From Candidatus Glassiibacteriota bacterium (lineage in GTDB: Bacteria > Gemmatimonadota > Glassbacteria > GWA2-58-10), in NCBI GenBank assembly GCA_030604975.1, contig JAUVUV010000122.1, positions 1 to 6,605 on the forward strand: a stretch of DNA of 6,605 nt, read 5' to 3'. Shown one piece after another: positions 1-6,416 of the stretch; the stretch's first letter is position 1, and each line of letters starts with the position of its first letter. The translations under genes and the position numbers were made by a program. The notes under the pieces are model-generated. The model worked only from the letters and a program-made list of their open reading frames with translations, was not told the DNA's origin and did not search any database.

Positions 1-98
1 CTCACTTCAAAAGAAAGCAGGCTGGTCAGGATAAAAGCAGAAAAATACCATTCTTCATCAAGAGCTTTATTCTCATTGCCTGAGAAATCCCCCTCCAT
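1..98 (-). CDS. Possible partial gene running off the left edge (start uncertain)
   Basis: The stop codon of the DUF5916 gene overlaps a strong Shine-Dalgarno sequence (TAGGAGG on the minus strand), which suggests another gene immediately downstream. One frame stays open to the window edge from ATG at 98, or from an in-frame TTG at 107 placed 7 nt after GGAGG. It begins MEGDFSGNENKALDEEWYF and then has a hydrophobic run (residues about 18-29). A competing frame, ATG at 76, begins MRIKLLMKNGIFLLLS. It looks more like a signal peptide but hits a TGA after 16 codons. Too little sequence is present to name a product. Either the acidic frame is real, or the signal-peptide frame is a gene broken by a frameshift. 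Confidence 0.35.
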   Translation of the reverse strand, partial: MEGDFSGNENKALDEEWYFSAFILTSLLSFEV

Positions 99-110
99 CC
101 CATCCAATTT

Positions 111-120
111 TCCCCCTCCT
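111..120 (-). promoter_or_regulatory. Strong Shine-Dalgarno overlapping the DUF5916 stop
   Basis: On the minus strand the TAG stop at 121-119 is part of TAGGAGGGGGA. A second copy of GGAGGGGGA occurs 23 bp downstream at 96-88. The first copy could serve a TTG start at 107, or ATG starts at 103 and 98. The second could serve an ATG at 76. The position right at the stop codon suggests tight coupling to a downstream gene outside the window. Confidence 0.45.
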
Positions 121-2410
121 ACAAACTCCAGAGGTAGGTGAATTTGAGCAGCAGCATCCTGTCATAGATCCTGTGGGGTGCGCTGCTCAGGGTGTTGCGG
201 TTTTCGTTGAAAACGAGGTAGATATGGCTGCGGGGGCTGTAGATGTAATCCAGCAGCAGGTTCGAGGATACGCGCTTCTCCACGCTGTTCCATTGAAGGT
301 AATACTTGACGAAAAATTCGGTAGTGAACGAATATGTCCAGCGGGTGGAGAGTACGTGGGTATTTAGCGAACCGTTTCTCTGGTTCAGGTCGTTGTACCG
401 GTATTCGAGTTCCAGGTTGAAATTGTCCGTGAGCTTGGTGTTATTTTCTATCTGCAGCATACTGTTTTTGCCGCCGTAATTGTCGCCCCACCTGTAGTGA
501 ATGCTGCCTGAGAACCTTCTGCCCCGGTAGGTCCTGAACCGCAGGTGTTGGTGGTGACCCTTATATTTTCCGGGGTCGATGATTATTCTTTCAAGGATAT
601 CGTCTTGCTCAGGCAAAAAATCGTAGCTTCGGTGCAGGCCGTAAGAGAAAAAGTCCTCGCTGGCCAGAGTGAAATGGAAGTCAGTCCTGTGAAGCCGGTA
701 GACCAGGGTGTGGTGGTGGTCGGTGGTGTAATCCACATCGTTGATCATGGAAATGCTTTTCAGACTGCCGTTGTTGATCCACTTGGTAAGGCTTACCGTG
801 CAGTCTGCCTTTCGGATGTTCTCCCGGGTGATGAAGCTCATTTCAGGGTTGAAAAGGGTATCGAGGTGGGTGTAGCGCAGGGCCATGTCCAACCACTCCT
901 TGTTGAGAATGAGCCCCAGGTCGCCAGCCCAATTGTTGCTGTCGTAATCCGGAGAAAAATCCCTGGCCAGCGTGCCGTTGACACTCAACTCCGGGGTGAG
1001 GGAGAAAAAAGCGTCTCCACCCACGGCTCTTGAATATGCATTGGTCGATGACTGCTTGTTGAGCACCATCAGGCCGATGTTCGAGTTGGTGAGCAGGTCT
1101 CTTTTAACTCTGAACACGGTAAAATTGGCATCAGGCTCCTCTGTACCGCCTTCCAGAACCGTTCTCTTACTTTGCATGTTCATCAGCCCCAGGGAAAACC
1201 TGCCTGCGCGGCCTGCCAGCTTTACTCCGCCCGCCAGGGGGATGCGCTGTTCTTCAACTATACCTATCGACCGAGAGTTGAACAGGAGAAAATCCCGATG
1301 GAAGTGCGAGATGCCCACCAAAGTGCCACCTGCCGAAGGTGTTGAACCGAAGGCGAAAAGGCCCGCGTTTTCGAGGAAGAACTCGCGCTTCTCCCGTAGG
1401 TTGATGTTGAAGCGAGTGGTGTTGACAATCTCCTCATCCGCCTCTGCCTGAGCGAAATCGGTTTGGTAGCTCAGATCCATCGTAAGCTGAGGGGTAATAT
1501 GGTAGCGCACATCGAGGCCTGCATCAGCGGAGGTTTTGTCGTAGTCGGTTTCATAGATCTGTTCAAGGCCCGTCCTGAGATAAGGCTGAACTTCCAAGTT
1601 AAGATCCCTTGGTGGAGTCTTGATATTTTTCAGCGTACCGAAAAGCGATCCCTTGAACTTTCCGTTGTGGCCTAGACCCCGTGGAATAGGGACAAGGTAG
1701 GTCACTTCCTTGTTGTGCTTGATCTCACGAGTAATGTTGAGTCCCCAGTCAACCCGCTCTCCCTTCCTGTACTTGATTGATTTGAAAGGGATGGCCATTT
1801 CGACTGCCCAGCCCTCGCCGTTTATCTCCGTTTTGCAGTGCCAGATGCAGTCCCAGCTTTTGTTGATGTGGCTCCCTTCGTCGCTGATGATAGCGTCTAC
1901 CTTGGCGCCGAAGGGATTGGTGCCGAATGCGTAGCTGTTTCGTTTGTCCTGGAAAGTGTCGATCAAAAACTCCAGAGCGTCATCGGAGAGGAAGTTGCCA
2001 TCACGGCGTTTCACTGTGGCGAAAATCTTTGACGGGTCGGTCTCGTAACACTGGACACCGAAATAGAGGTTGTTCTCATCCTGCAGAACCCGCACTTCGG
2101 TTTTCTGGGTTGAAGGGGCCCGGTCCAGAGGTTCCTGCTGGTAAAAATATTCATGATAAGGAATGGCTTCCTTCCAAGCTTCATCGTCCAGCTTTCCGTC
2201 TATTTCAATTCTGTTGGTTGTTTCCCGCACGTAAATAATTATATCTGGCCCCTCAATGGGAGCCGGGGTTGCGGTTGAATCACTTGTCCTATCATTTGAA
2301 GAGTCAGGTAAAGCGGATTTATCACTTGTGGCTGATTGTATCTGGCTCACAGATCCCCAGGCGAACACAAGGAAGGCGGCAAATGGAAGCGATAATGACT
2401 TGACTCTCAT
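119..2410 (-). CDS. Exported CBM9-like / DUF5916 outer-membrane beta-barrel protein
   Basis: This 763-residue protein begins with a Sec signal peptide: MRVK, then a hydrophobic stretch to about residue 20, with likely cleavage after QSA near residue 27. A Ser/Thr/Asp/Pro-rich linker follows to about residue 54. Residues 66-260 resemble the carbohydrate-binding family 9-like domain that opens DUF5916 proteins (EIDGKLDDEAW at 69-79, then alternating beta strands and a WAVEMAIPF motif at 201-209). From about residue 270 to the end it is strand-rich, with alternating aromatic residues, as in an outer-membrane barrel. It carries the DUF5916 hallmarks QAEADEEIVN (321-330) and EKREFFLENAGLFAFG (340-355). 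Length is normal for the family and no break is seen. The ATG start has AAGGAG 10 nt upstream. Members are predicted outer-membrane proteins of unknown substrate; sugar binding is only inferred from the N-terminal domain. No clear promoter lies in the 126-nt gap upstream, so it may be co-transcribed with the 187-aa gene. Confidence 0.9.
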   Translation of the reverse strand: MRVKSLSLPFAAFLVFAWGSVSQIQSATSDKSALPDSSNDRTSDSTATPAPIEGPDIIIYVRETTNRIEIDGKLDDEAWKEAIPYHEYFYQQEPLDRAPSTQKTEVRVLQDENNLYFGVQCYETDPSKIFATVKRRDGNFLSDDALEFLIDTFQDKRNSYAFGTNPFGAKVDAIISDEGSHINKSWDCIWHCKTEINGEGWAVEMAIPFKSIKYRKGERVDWGLNITREIKHNKEVTYLVPIPRGLGHNGKFKGSLFGTLKNIKTPPRDLNLEVQPYLRTGLEQIYETDYDKTSADAGLDVRYHITPQLTMDLSYQTDFAQAEADEEIVNTTRFNINLREKREFFLENAGLFAFGSTPSAGGTLVGISHFHRDFLLFNSRSIGIVEEQRIPLAGGVKLAGRAGRFSLGLMNMQSKRTVLEGGTEEPDANFTVFRVKRDLLTNSNIGLMVLNKQSSTNAYSRAVGGDAFFSLTPELSVNGTLARDFSPDYDSNNWAGDLGLILNKEWLDMALRYTHLDTLFNPEMSFITRENIRKADCTVSLTKWINNGSLKSISMINDVDYTTDHHHTLVYRLHRTDFHFTLASEDFFSYGLHRSYDFLPEQDDILERIIIDPGKYKGHHQHLRFRTYRGRRFSGSIHYRWGDNYGGKNSMLQIENNTKLTDNFNLELEYRYNDLNQRNGSLNTHVLSTRWTYSFTTEFFVKYYLQWNSVEKRVSSNLLLDYIYSPRSHIYLVFNENRNTLSSAPHRIYDRMLLLKFTYLWSL

Positions 2411-2420
2411 AACTTAAAGG

Positions 2421-2426
2421 CTCCTT
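2421..2426 (-). promoter_or_regulatory. Ribosome binding site of the DUF5916 gene
   Basis: AAGGAG on the minus strand lies 10 nt before the ATG at 2410. It fixes this ATG, which also opens a proper signal peptide, as the start. The site sits in a small AAAGG-AGC-CTTT inverted repeat that could partly hide it in the mRNA. That occlusion is inference from 5 bp of complementarity. Confidence 0.6.
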
Positions 2427-2523
2427 TATCCACACTCAATCCACGTTTTCGGTTACCAACTCAGTTTGGCCTTTCCAAAATCGGGCAAATGTCGGCTGGG
2501 AGAAATAGCAGGAGGGCATTTCG

Positions 2524-2551
2524 GCTGGTGGGACCGCTAGTCCCGCTCAGC
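2524..2551 (-). repeat. Hairpin across the stop codon of the 187-aa gene
   Basis: The inverted repeat GGGAC-5 nt-GTCCC (2530-2534 with 2540-2544) spans the TAG stop. It can be extended by GCTG/CAGC (2524-2527 with 2548-2551) across an internal loop. No U-rich tract follows on either strand, so it does not meet the intrinsic terminator pattern. It could be a processing or mRNA-stability hairpin between this gene and the DUF5916 gene. Confidence 0.35.
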
Positions 2552-3100
2552 TAAATATTCATTGGGATCGGTAATTTGGATCTTGGCGCTGAGTTCCCGC
2601 CAGAGATTCATTATTTTTTCTTTCTCTTCAGACCATTTGCTGGCAGCCTCGATTTCCTCTTGAGTCGCCTGCTCCATCATTTTCTTGGTTTCTAGCAGTT
2701 TGTCCAGATTTCCATTGTAATTTGTTTTGCTGCTGCTGAAAAACTTCCATTTTTCACCGAATAGGGCTTTCATCTGAGTGATAGTCCTTTTGTCCAGGTC
2801 GGTTCCGGTGGATTTTTCTATCTCCGCCAGAAGGAACCTTAGCTCATCACGAATATCCGAGCGGATTTCCAGTAATTCAGCCTTAATCACTTCCAATTCA
2901 TTGCTTATCTGTTCGTACTCTTTGAGGGTTTTTCTGCTTTTTTCCATACACTGGAAATATTTCCGGCGGGTTATCCGTGAATTCTGCAGGGAAGCTTCGT
3001 AAAGTTGCGCCTTTTCAAGAAGTTTCTGTTGATTTTTTATCCTGACATAAATGATTAAAAGCAGAATCAAGATCACGATTCCCGGAATTACTATTTCCAC
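2537..3100 (-). CDS. Membrane-anchored coiled-coil protein of unknown function
   Basis: This is a 187-residue protein with no recognised family. Residues 3-20 form one strongly hydrophobic segment (IVIPGIVILILLLIIYV) followed by RIKNQQK. That fits an N-terminal membrane anchor with the positive side, and so the rest of the chain, in the cytoplasm. Residues 24-97 and 130-172 are rich in Glu, Lys, Leu and Gln with heptad-like spacing, so two long helices or coiled coils are likely. They are separated by a segment with FGEKWKFF (114-121). There is one Cys (51) and no catalytic motif. The start is GTG, chosen because GAGG sits 5 nt upstream on the minus strand and no better start precedes the hydrophobic segment. 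It has its own promoter at 3145-3174 and lies 126 nt before the DUF5916 gene in the same direction. The architecture resembles scaffold or envelope-associated proteins, but no function can be assigned. Confidence 0.82.
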   Translation of the reverse strand: MEIVIPGIVILILLLIIYVRIKNQQKLLEKAQLYEASLQNSRITRRKYFQCMEKSRKTLKEYEQISNELEVIKAELLEIRSDIRDELRFLLAEIEKSTGTDLDKRTITQMKALFGEKWKFFSSSKTNYNGNLDKLLETKKMMEQATQEEIEAASKWSEEKEKIMNLWRELSAKIQITDPNEYLAERD

Positions 3101-3105
3101 AATTT

Positions 3106-3109
3106 CCTC
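3106..3109 (-). promoter_or_regulatory. Ribosome binding site deciding the GTG start of the 187-aa gene
   Basis: GAGG (in CCGAGGAAATT) lies 5 nt before GTG at 3100 on the minus strand. This supports GTG over later in-frame starts, which would remove the membrane segment. Confidence 0.6.
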
Positions 3110-3144
3110 GGATTTAAATAAATCAAAGCAGAATATTAATCAAC

Positions 3145-3174
3145 ATTCTATAGGAATCTACAGCCAGGTGTCAA
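3145..3174 (-). promoter_or_regulatory. Sigma-70-type promoter for the 187-aa gene
   Basis: On the minus strand a perfect TTGACA (3174-3169) is followed after 18 bp by TAGAAT (3150-3145, 5 of 6 to consensus). An overlapping TATAGA with a 16-bp spacer is a second reading of the -10 box. Initiation would fall near 3138, giving a leader of about 38 nt before GTG at 3100. This makes the 187-aa gene, and perhaps the DUF5916 gene after it, a transcription unit separate from the kinase operon. Confidence 0.65.
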
Positions 3175-3190
3175 GAGAAGACTTAAGTGC

Positions 3191-3236
3191 GAAAAAAGCA
3201 AACTTTTGAGCCGCAGCAGTCGCCAAGAAATGCGGC
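3191..3236 (-). terminator. Weak second terminator candidate
   Basis: On the minus strand a 6-bp stem GCCGCA/TGCGGC with a 15-nt loop (3236-3210) is followed about 12 nt later by six T residues (3197-3192). The long loop and the gap make it a poor match to an intrinsic terminator. It could back up the stronger candidate at 3291-3329, just before the next promoter. Confidence 0.2.
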
Positions 3237-3290
3237 AAGGTATAGTTCGGCAGAATCAATCGTCTCGTTTCAGGCCTATCGCCGGGTGAG

Positions 3291-3329
3291 GAAAAAAGAA
3301 ACGAGCCTTTACGCCCTGAGGGCGAAAAG
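3291..3329 (-). terminator. Probable rho-independent terminator of the HDOD/kinase operon
   Basis: On the minus strand CTTT-T-CGCCC, loop TCA, GGGCG-T-AAAG forms a 9-bp stem with one U-U mismatch (3329-3307). A U-rich tract TTTCTTTTTT (3301-3292) begins 5 nt after the stem base. It lies about 118 nt after the kinase stop. The spacer between stem and U-tract is longer than ideal, so efficiency is uncertain. Confidence 0.45.
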
Positions 3330-3446
3330 TGCGAGAACTGATCGTATAAGAAAATAACAGGATAGAAGAAAAATGGAAAGAAATGCCGTTTTAAATACGC
3401 GCGGTTGCGAAAGTAGTCAAGCTGGTTTACGGATGCCTTGAAAGTA

Positions 3447-5186
3447 TTAAGTCGTTTTCAGCGATAGCACTTTTTTCAAGGTATCACTCAGCTGATCGAT
3501 TTTATAAGGCTTGATAACAAAGCCTTTGAAACCGATTTCTTTGTAATTCGACAGCACAGGATCGTTGGAATACCCTGTGGATACTATCGCTTTTACATCC
3601 GGGTCGAAATCAAGCAGTTTCTCTAAAGCTTTCTTGCCACCCATAGCGCCAGGTACTGTCAGATCCAGGATCAGCACATCGAAAGGCCGTTCAGTTTTTT
3701 TTGCCCGCTTGTATAGAGTTATCGCCTCTCTGCCGTCTTTGGCAAACTTTACCTCATGACCCAGGTGTTCGAACAGGTTGCCGGCCACTTCCCTGACAAG
3801 TTCCTCGTCATCCATTACCAGTACCTTTGCTGTTATTGTCTTGACTTGTTTTTGTACATTTTCTTCCTTCTTCACCGGCTGTGTGGAAGCCGGCAGGTAA
3901 ATGTCGAGCCTTGTGCCGACACCTTTCTTGGATTCAACAGTCAGATAGCCGCCGTGCTTTTTTGTGATCGACCAGGCAGTGGTAATCCCCAGTCCGCTGG
4001 CCTGGGCTTTAGTCGTGAAATAGGGATCGAATATTTTAGGCAGATGTTCCTCGGCTATGCCGTGCCCCTGGTCTTCAATGGAAATCTTGATATACTTGCC
4101 TTCTTTCAGAGCTACGGTATCATTGCTCCGGCAGATAAAATTTTCAGCTGTAACTTTTATTTTCCCTCCATCCTCCATGGACTGCTTGGCGTTTATGATC
4201 AGGTTGTTGATTACCTGAGTCATCTGGGCTTGATCCACCTCAATATACCACAGGTCGTCTACAATGTTAAACTCGCAACGGATATTAGAACCGCTGAGCG
4301 AAAACCAGGCAGATTCCTTGATCAAGTCAGTAATCGAGGTTGATGTCTTGATCGGTGTACCTCCTTTGGAAAAAGTGAGAAGCTGCTGGGTTAGATCTTT
4401 GGCCCTAAAACAGGCATTTTCTGCTTGTTTCAGCCTTCTGTATATTTCATCATCCTTATTTACCAGCACCTCTCCAAGAGAAATGTTCCCCAAGATCGCG
4501 GTCAGAATGTTGTTGAAGTCATGTGCGATCCCGCCAGCCAACAGGCCGATAGATTCGAGTTTACTTGCCTTGCTCTGCTCCTCCTCCAGGCGCTTGAGAT
4601 CTGTAATGTCCAGGGCGAAGCCGATAATACCTTCAGTTTTACCGTCGATATTCTTGTACGGTATTTTATTGACCAGCAAAACCCTGCTCCCATTCTTGGT
4701 CTGTAAAGTTTCTTCCTTGTTCAGTACCGGTTTGCCGTTCCGGATCTCTTTTAATTCATCTGAATCATCCTGCAGAAAATGAGATTTCCCCTCGAACATT
4801 TCCTTGTCCTTCTTGCCGATAATCTTCTTGATCGGTAAGCCGGTGAGCTCTGCAAATGCCTTATTAACCCTGATATAGCGGTTATTCTTGTCTTTGTAGA
4901 AAATCATCGCAGGCGAGGAGTCGATCATTATCTGCAACTCCTTATTTTTCTGCTGCAGAATTTTTTTCGTCTCCTCGAGCTGTTGGGTCCGTCGGGCGAC
5001 CATCTTTTCGAGGTTTTTATGCAGGTGAACCAGTTCTTTGTTTTTTCCCTTGAGTTCCATTAGTATGTCGAGATATTTAGCCGTGGCCAGTTCGTACTCC
5101 TCCTTTGTCAGTTCGAAATCGTTCCTGAGATGTTTCAGTTGGATCTCAAGGGAATCGATGATGTTCCTGAGGTCTTTGTTATTCAT
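3447..5186 (-). CDS. Cytoplasmic PAS hybrid histidine kinase with C-terminal receiver domain
   Basis: This 579-residue sensor kinase has no membrane segment or signal peptide. Residues 1-85 are a Lys/Glu/Leu-rich coiled coil. A PAS domain spans about 86-197 and ends in GFALDITDLKRLE. The HisKA domain holds the phospho-acceptor His222 in GGIAHDFNN. The HATPase domain has the N box NNLIINAKQSM (327-337), G1 DQGHGI (372-377), F box FDPYFTTK (386-393) and G2 SGLG (397-400). The receiver domain (about 454-575) has the acidic pair Asp459/Asp460, acceptor Asp508 in LILDLT, Thr537 and Lys559 in IKPY. All key residues are present, so autophosphorylation and transfer to its own receiver are expected. 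There is no output domain, so a phosphotransfer or binding partner must act elsewhere. The ATG at 5186 is preferred over the in-frame GTG at 5198: it overlaps the HDOD stop as ATGA and has GGGGTGG 8 nt upstream. The PAS ligand is unknown. Confidence 0.93.
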   Translation of the reverse strand: MNNKDLRNIIDSLEIQLKHLRNDFELTKEEYELATAKYLDILMELKGKNKELVHLHKNLEKMVARRTQQLEETKKILQQKNKELQIMIDSSPAMIFYKDKNNRYIRVNKAFAELTGLPIKKIIGKKDKEMFEGKSHFLQDDSDELKEIRNGKPVLNKEETLQTKNGSRVLLVNKIPYKNIDGKTEGIIGFALDITDLKRLEEEQSKASKLESIGLLAGGIAHDFNNILTAILGNISLGEVLVNKDDEIYRRLKQAENACFRAKDLTQQLLTFSKGGTPIKTSTSITDLIKESAWFSLSGSNIRCEFNIVDDLWYIEVDQAQMTQVINNLIINAKQSMEDGGKIKVTAENFICRSNDTVALKEGKYIKISIEDQGHGIAEEHLPKIFDPYFTTKAQASGLGITTAWSITKKHGGYLTVESKKGVGTRLDIYLPASTQPVKKEENVQKQVKTITAKVLVMDDEELVREVAGNLFEHLGHEVKFAKDGREAITLYKRAKKTERPFDVLILDLTVPGAMGGKKALEKLLDFDPDVKAIVSTGYSNDPVLSNYKEIGFKGFVIKPYKIDQLSDTLKKVLSLKTT

Positions 5187-5201
5187 GATATAAACCACCC
5201 C
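5183..5201 (-). promoter_or_regulatory. ATGA overlap and ribosome binding site coupling HDOD to the kinase
   Basis: The HDOD stop TGA (5185-5183) shares two bases with the kinase ATG (5186-5184). GGGGTGG (5201-5195), inside the last HDOD codons, is 8 nt upstream and acts as a modest Shine-Dalgarno. This layout normally gives translational coupling and roughly matched amounts of the two proteins. Confidence 0.75.
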
Positions 5202-6061
5202 ATTTGATCCAGTTTTTTAATTTCTTCCTTGAGTTCTTCCACAATAATATCCATCGCCTTTGCTTTGATCCCTGAGCTGGACAAGCATTTATTGAATAAA
5301 TTCACGTCCCTGAATGGAGCATCTACATAGCCGATTTTTTCTCTCTGGCAGATATAGTTTGCTATATAAACTGTAAAAACGATTCTTTCAAATTCCTCTT
5401 CGACCTCGGTGGGCTCGTGATGTAAGCCCATGGCATGGATCAGTTCGTCTGGAAAATTCCAGTCATCGGCGATCGTTCTCGCAATAGCTGCGTGGTCGAT
5501 TTTCAAGGTTGCCTTTTCGGCGATATAGAGGTTTATCCCCTCCTGGGCCGATTTTTTCAGAGCCTGCTCAAACATCTCCCGGAAAAACTGGTCCTCCACG
5601 ATAATTCCCAGATCGTGCAAAAGGCCCGCGACATAAATGTTATCTCCCCGCTCCCTGAATTCCCTGCGATATATCATTTTGCAGCATAAGGCCACAGCCG
5701 AGCAATGTTTCCACAACGACAACCTGGAAAAACCGTGGGTAGTATCCTCTTTCATGAATAGCTCGCAAACTTTCTGATTCAGCGCCAGTTCCTTGACCGC
5801 ATCGAAACCGATACAGATAATCGCTTCCTGGATGTCGCTGATAGACTTCGGGTAGCCATAGTGAGCGCTATTGGCAAGCTTTAGTACCTTGGCGCAAAGG
5901 GGAGGATCTTTTTCGACAATGTTTCTTAAATCTTTTGCACTTGAGCTTTCATCTTTAATAATTTTCAATATTTCCGTAACAACCTGTTTGATCGAAGAAA
6001 TATCGGACTTGTTTACAAGTTTAATTATCAATTTGATTAGCTCGTTTTCGCTCTTACCCAT
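5183..6061 (-). CDS. HDOD-domain signalling protein
   Basis: This 292-residue cytoplasmic protein contains an HDOD domain at about residues 18-215. Typical motifs are the early segment DPPLCAKVLKLANSAHYGYP (52-71), LWKHCSAVA (116-124), GLLHDLG (146-152) and a late GLHHEP (212-217). Metal-site residues His119, His149-Asp150 and His214-His215 are kept. The Asp that closes a catalytic HD site is Asn235 in VYIAN, as usual in HDOD proteins, so phosphodiesterase activity is unlikely and a protein- or ligand-binding regulatory role is expected. About 75 residues follow, ending in a helical EELKEEIKKL segment with no known domain. The ATG has GGGAG 7 nt upstream and a good promoter. It is the first gene of a two-gene operon with the hybrid kinase. 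HDOD proteins often sit in such signalling pairs, so joint action is likely but inferred. Confidence 0.92.
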   Translation of the reverse strand: MGKSENELIKLIIKLVNKSDISSIKQVVTEILKIIKDESSSAKDLRNIVEKDPPLCAKVLKLANSAHYGYPKSISDIQEAIICIGFDAVKELALNQKVCELFMKEDTTHGFSRLSLWKHCSAVALCCKMIYRREFRERGDNIYVAGLLHDLGIIVEDQFFREMFEQALKKSAQEGINLYIAEKATLKIDHAAIARTIADDWNFPDELIHAMGLHHEPTEVEEEFERIVFTVYIANYICQREKIGYVDAPFRDVNLFNKCLSSSGIKAKAMDIIVEELKEEIKKLDQMGWFIS

Positions 6062-6068
6062 TTTTCAT

Positions 6069-6073
6069 CTCCC
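6069..6073 (-). promoter_or_regulatory. Ribosome binding site of the HDOD gene
   Basis: GGGAG on the minus strand, 7 nt before the ATG at 6061, fixes the start of the HDOD protein. Confidence 0.65.
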
Positions 6074-6076
6074 TGA

Positions 6077-6088
6077 TATGTATACATA
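6077..6088. promoter_or_regulatory. Perfect 12-bp palindrome in the HDOD leader (operator candidate)
   Basis: TATGTATACATA is a perfect palindrome between the expected transcription start (near 6093) and the ribosome binding site. A dimeric regulator bound here would block early transcription. AT-rich palindromes of this length also arise by chance, and no known operator consensus was recognised. Confidence 0.3.
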
Positions 6089-6099
6089 ATTCGCTCAAG

Positions 6100-6129
6100 A
6101 TTATACACTCAAGTCCCTTTCAGTGTAAA
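6100..6129 (-). promoter_or_regulatory. Sigma-70-type promoter of the HDOD/kinase operon
   Basis: On the minus strand TTTACA (6129-6124, 5 of 6 to consensus) is followed after 18 bp by a perfect TATAAT (6105-6100). Transcription should start near 6093, giving a leader of about 31 nt. The strong match suggests basal expression of the signalling pair. Confidence 0.7.
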
Positions 6130-6416
6130 GATATCGGAAACGCTTTCGCTGTCCTGTGGTTTATCCTTTAACCGGGTTAGCATCTTGACGGCTTAATTGG
6201 TCAAGGATTTGCGTATTAGAAATTAAGAGGTTGTAAAACAACAAAAGATATTTGTAATGAGAAAATCTAACAATTGACCGATATCTGGAATCAAAACAAA
6301 CAACTGGTTATGTTGGCCTTTCCGGGAATGGTAGCATCCGGAAACTGAAAAAATCTATACTTGAGCTTAACATGAATCAGGAAGCTTGTCTAATCAAAAC
6401 GCTAGCCCGGGAATCA

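Larger units (their letters stand above)
3101..3446. other. Intergenic region with a promoter and several inverted repeats
   Basis: This 346-bp gap separates the kinase from the 187-aa gene. It holds the promoter at 3145-3174 and a probable terminator near 3291-3329. It also has an 8-bp perfect inverted repeat CTCGTTTC/GAAACGAG (3264-3271 with 3298-3305, 26-nt loop) and GCCGCA/TGCGGC (3210-3215 with 3231-3236, 15-nt loop). No convincing reading frame was seen on either strand. The part from 3330 to 3446 shows nothing recognisable. Confidence 0.6.

Noticed and set aside
173..2238. Several long plus-strand open frames opposite the DUF5916 gene (for example 545-1033 and 972-1451)
   Set aside because: They are antisense shadows of a clearly real gene. 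Their translations show no domain or signal, and they overlap each other in different frames.
2465..2479. TTTGG/CCAAA inverted repeat upstream of the DUF5916 gene
   Set aside because: Only a 5-bp stem, with no U-tract and no position relative to a promoter, so chance is the better explanation.
2952..2963. GGAAATATTTCC palindrome inside the 187-aa gene
   Set aside because: It lies inside coding sequence of AT-rich codons, with no promoter nearby.
3756..4782. Plus-strand open frames opposite the kinase gene
   Set aside because: They lie over conserved kinase domains on the minus strand and show no recognisable protein features.
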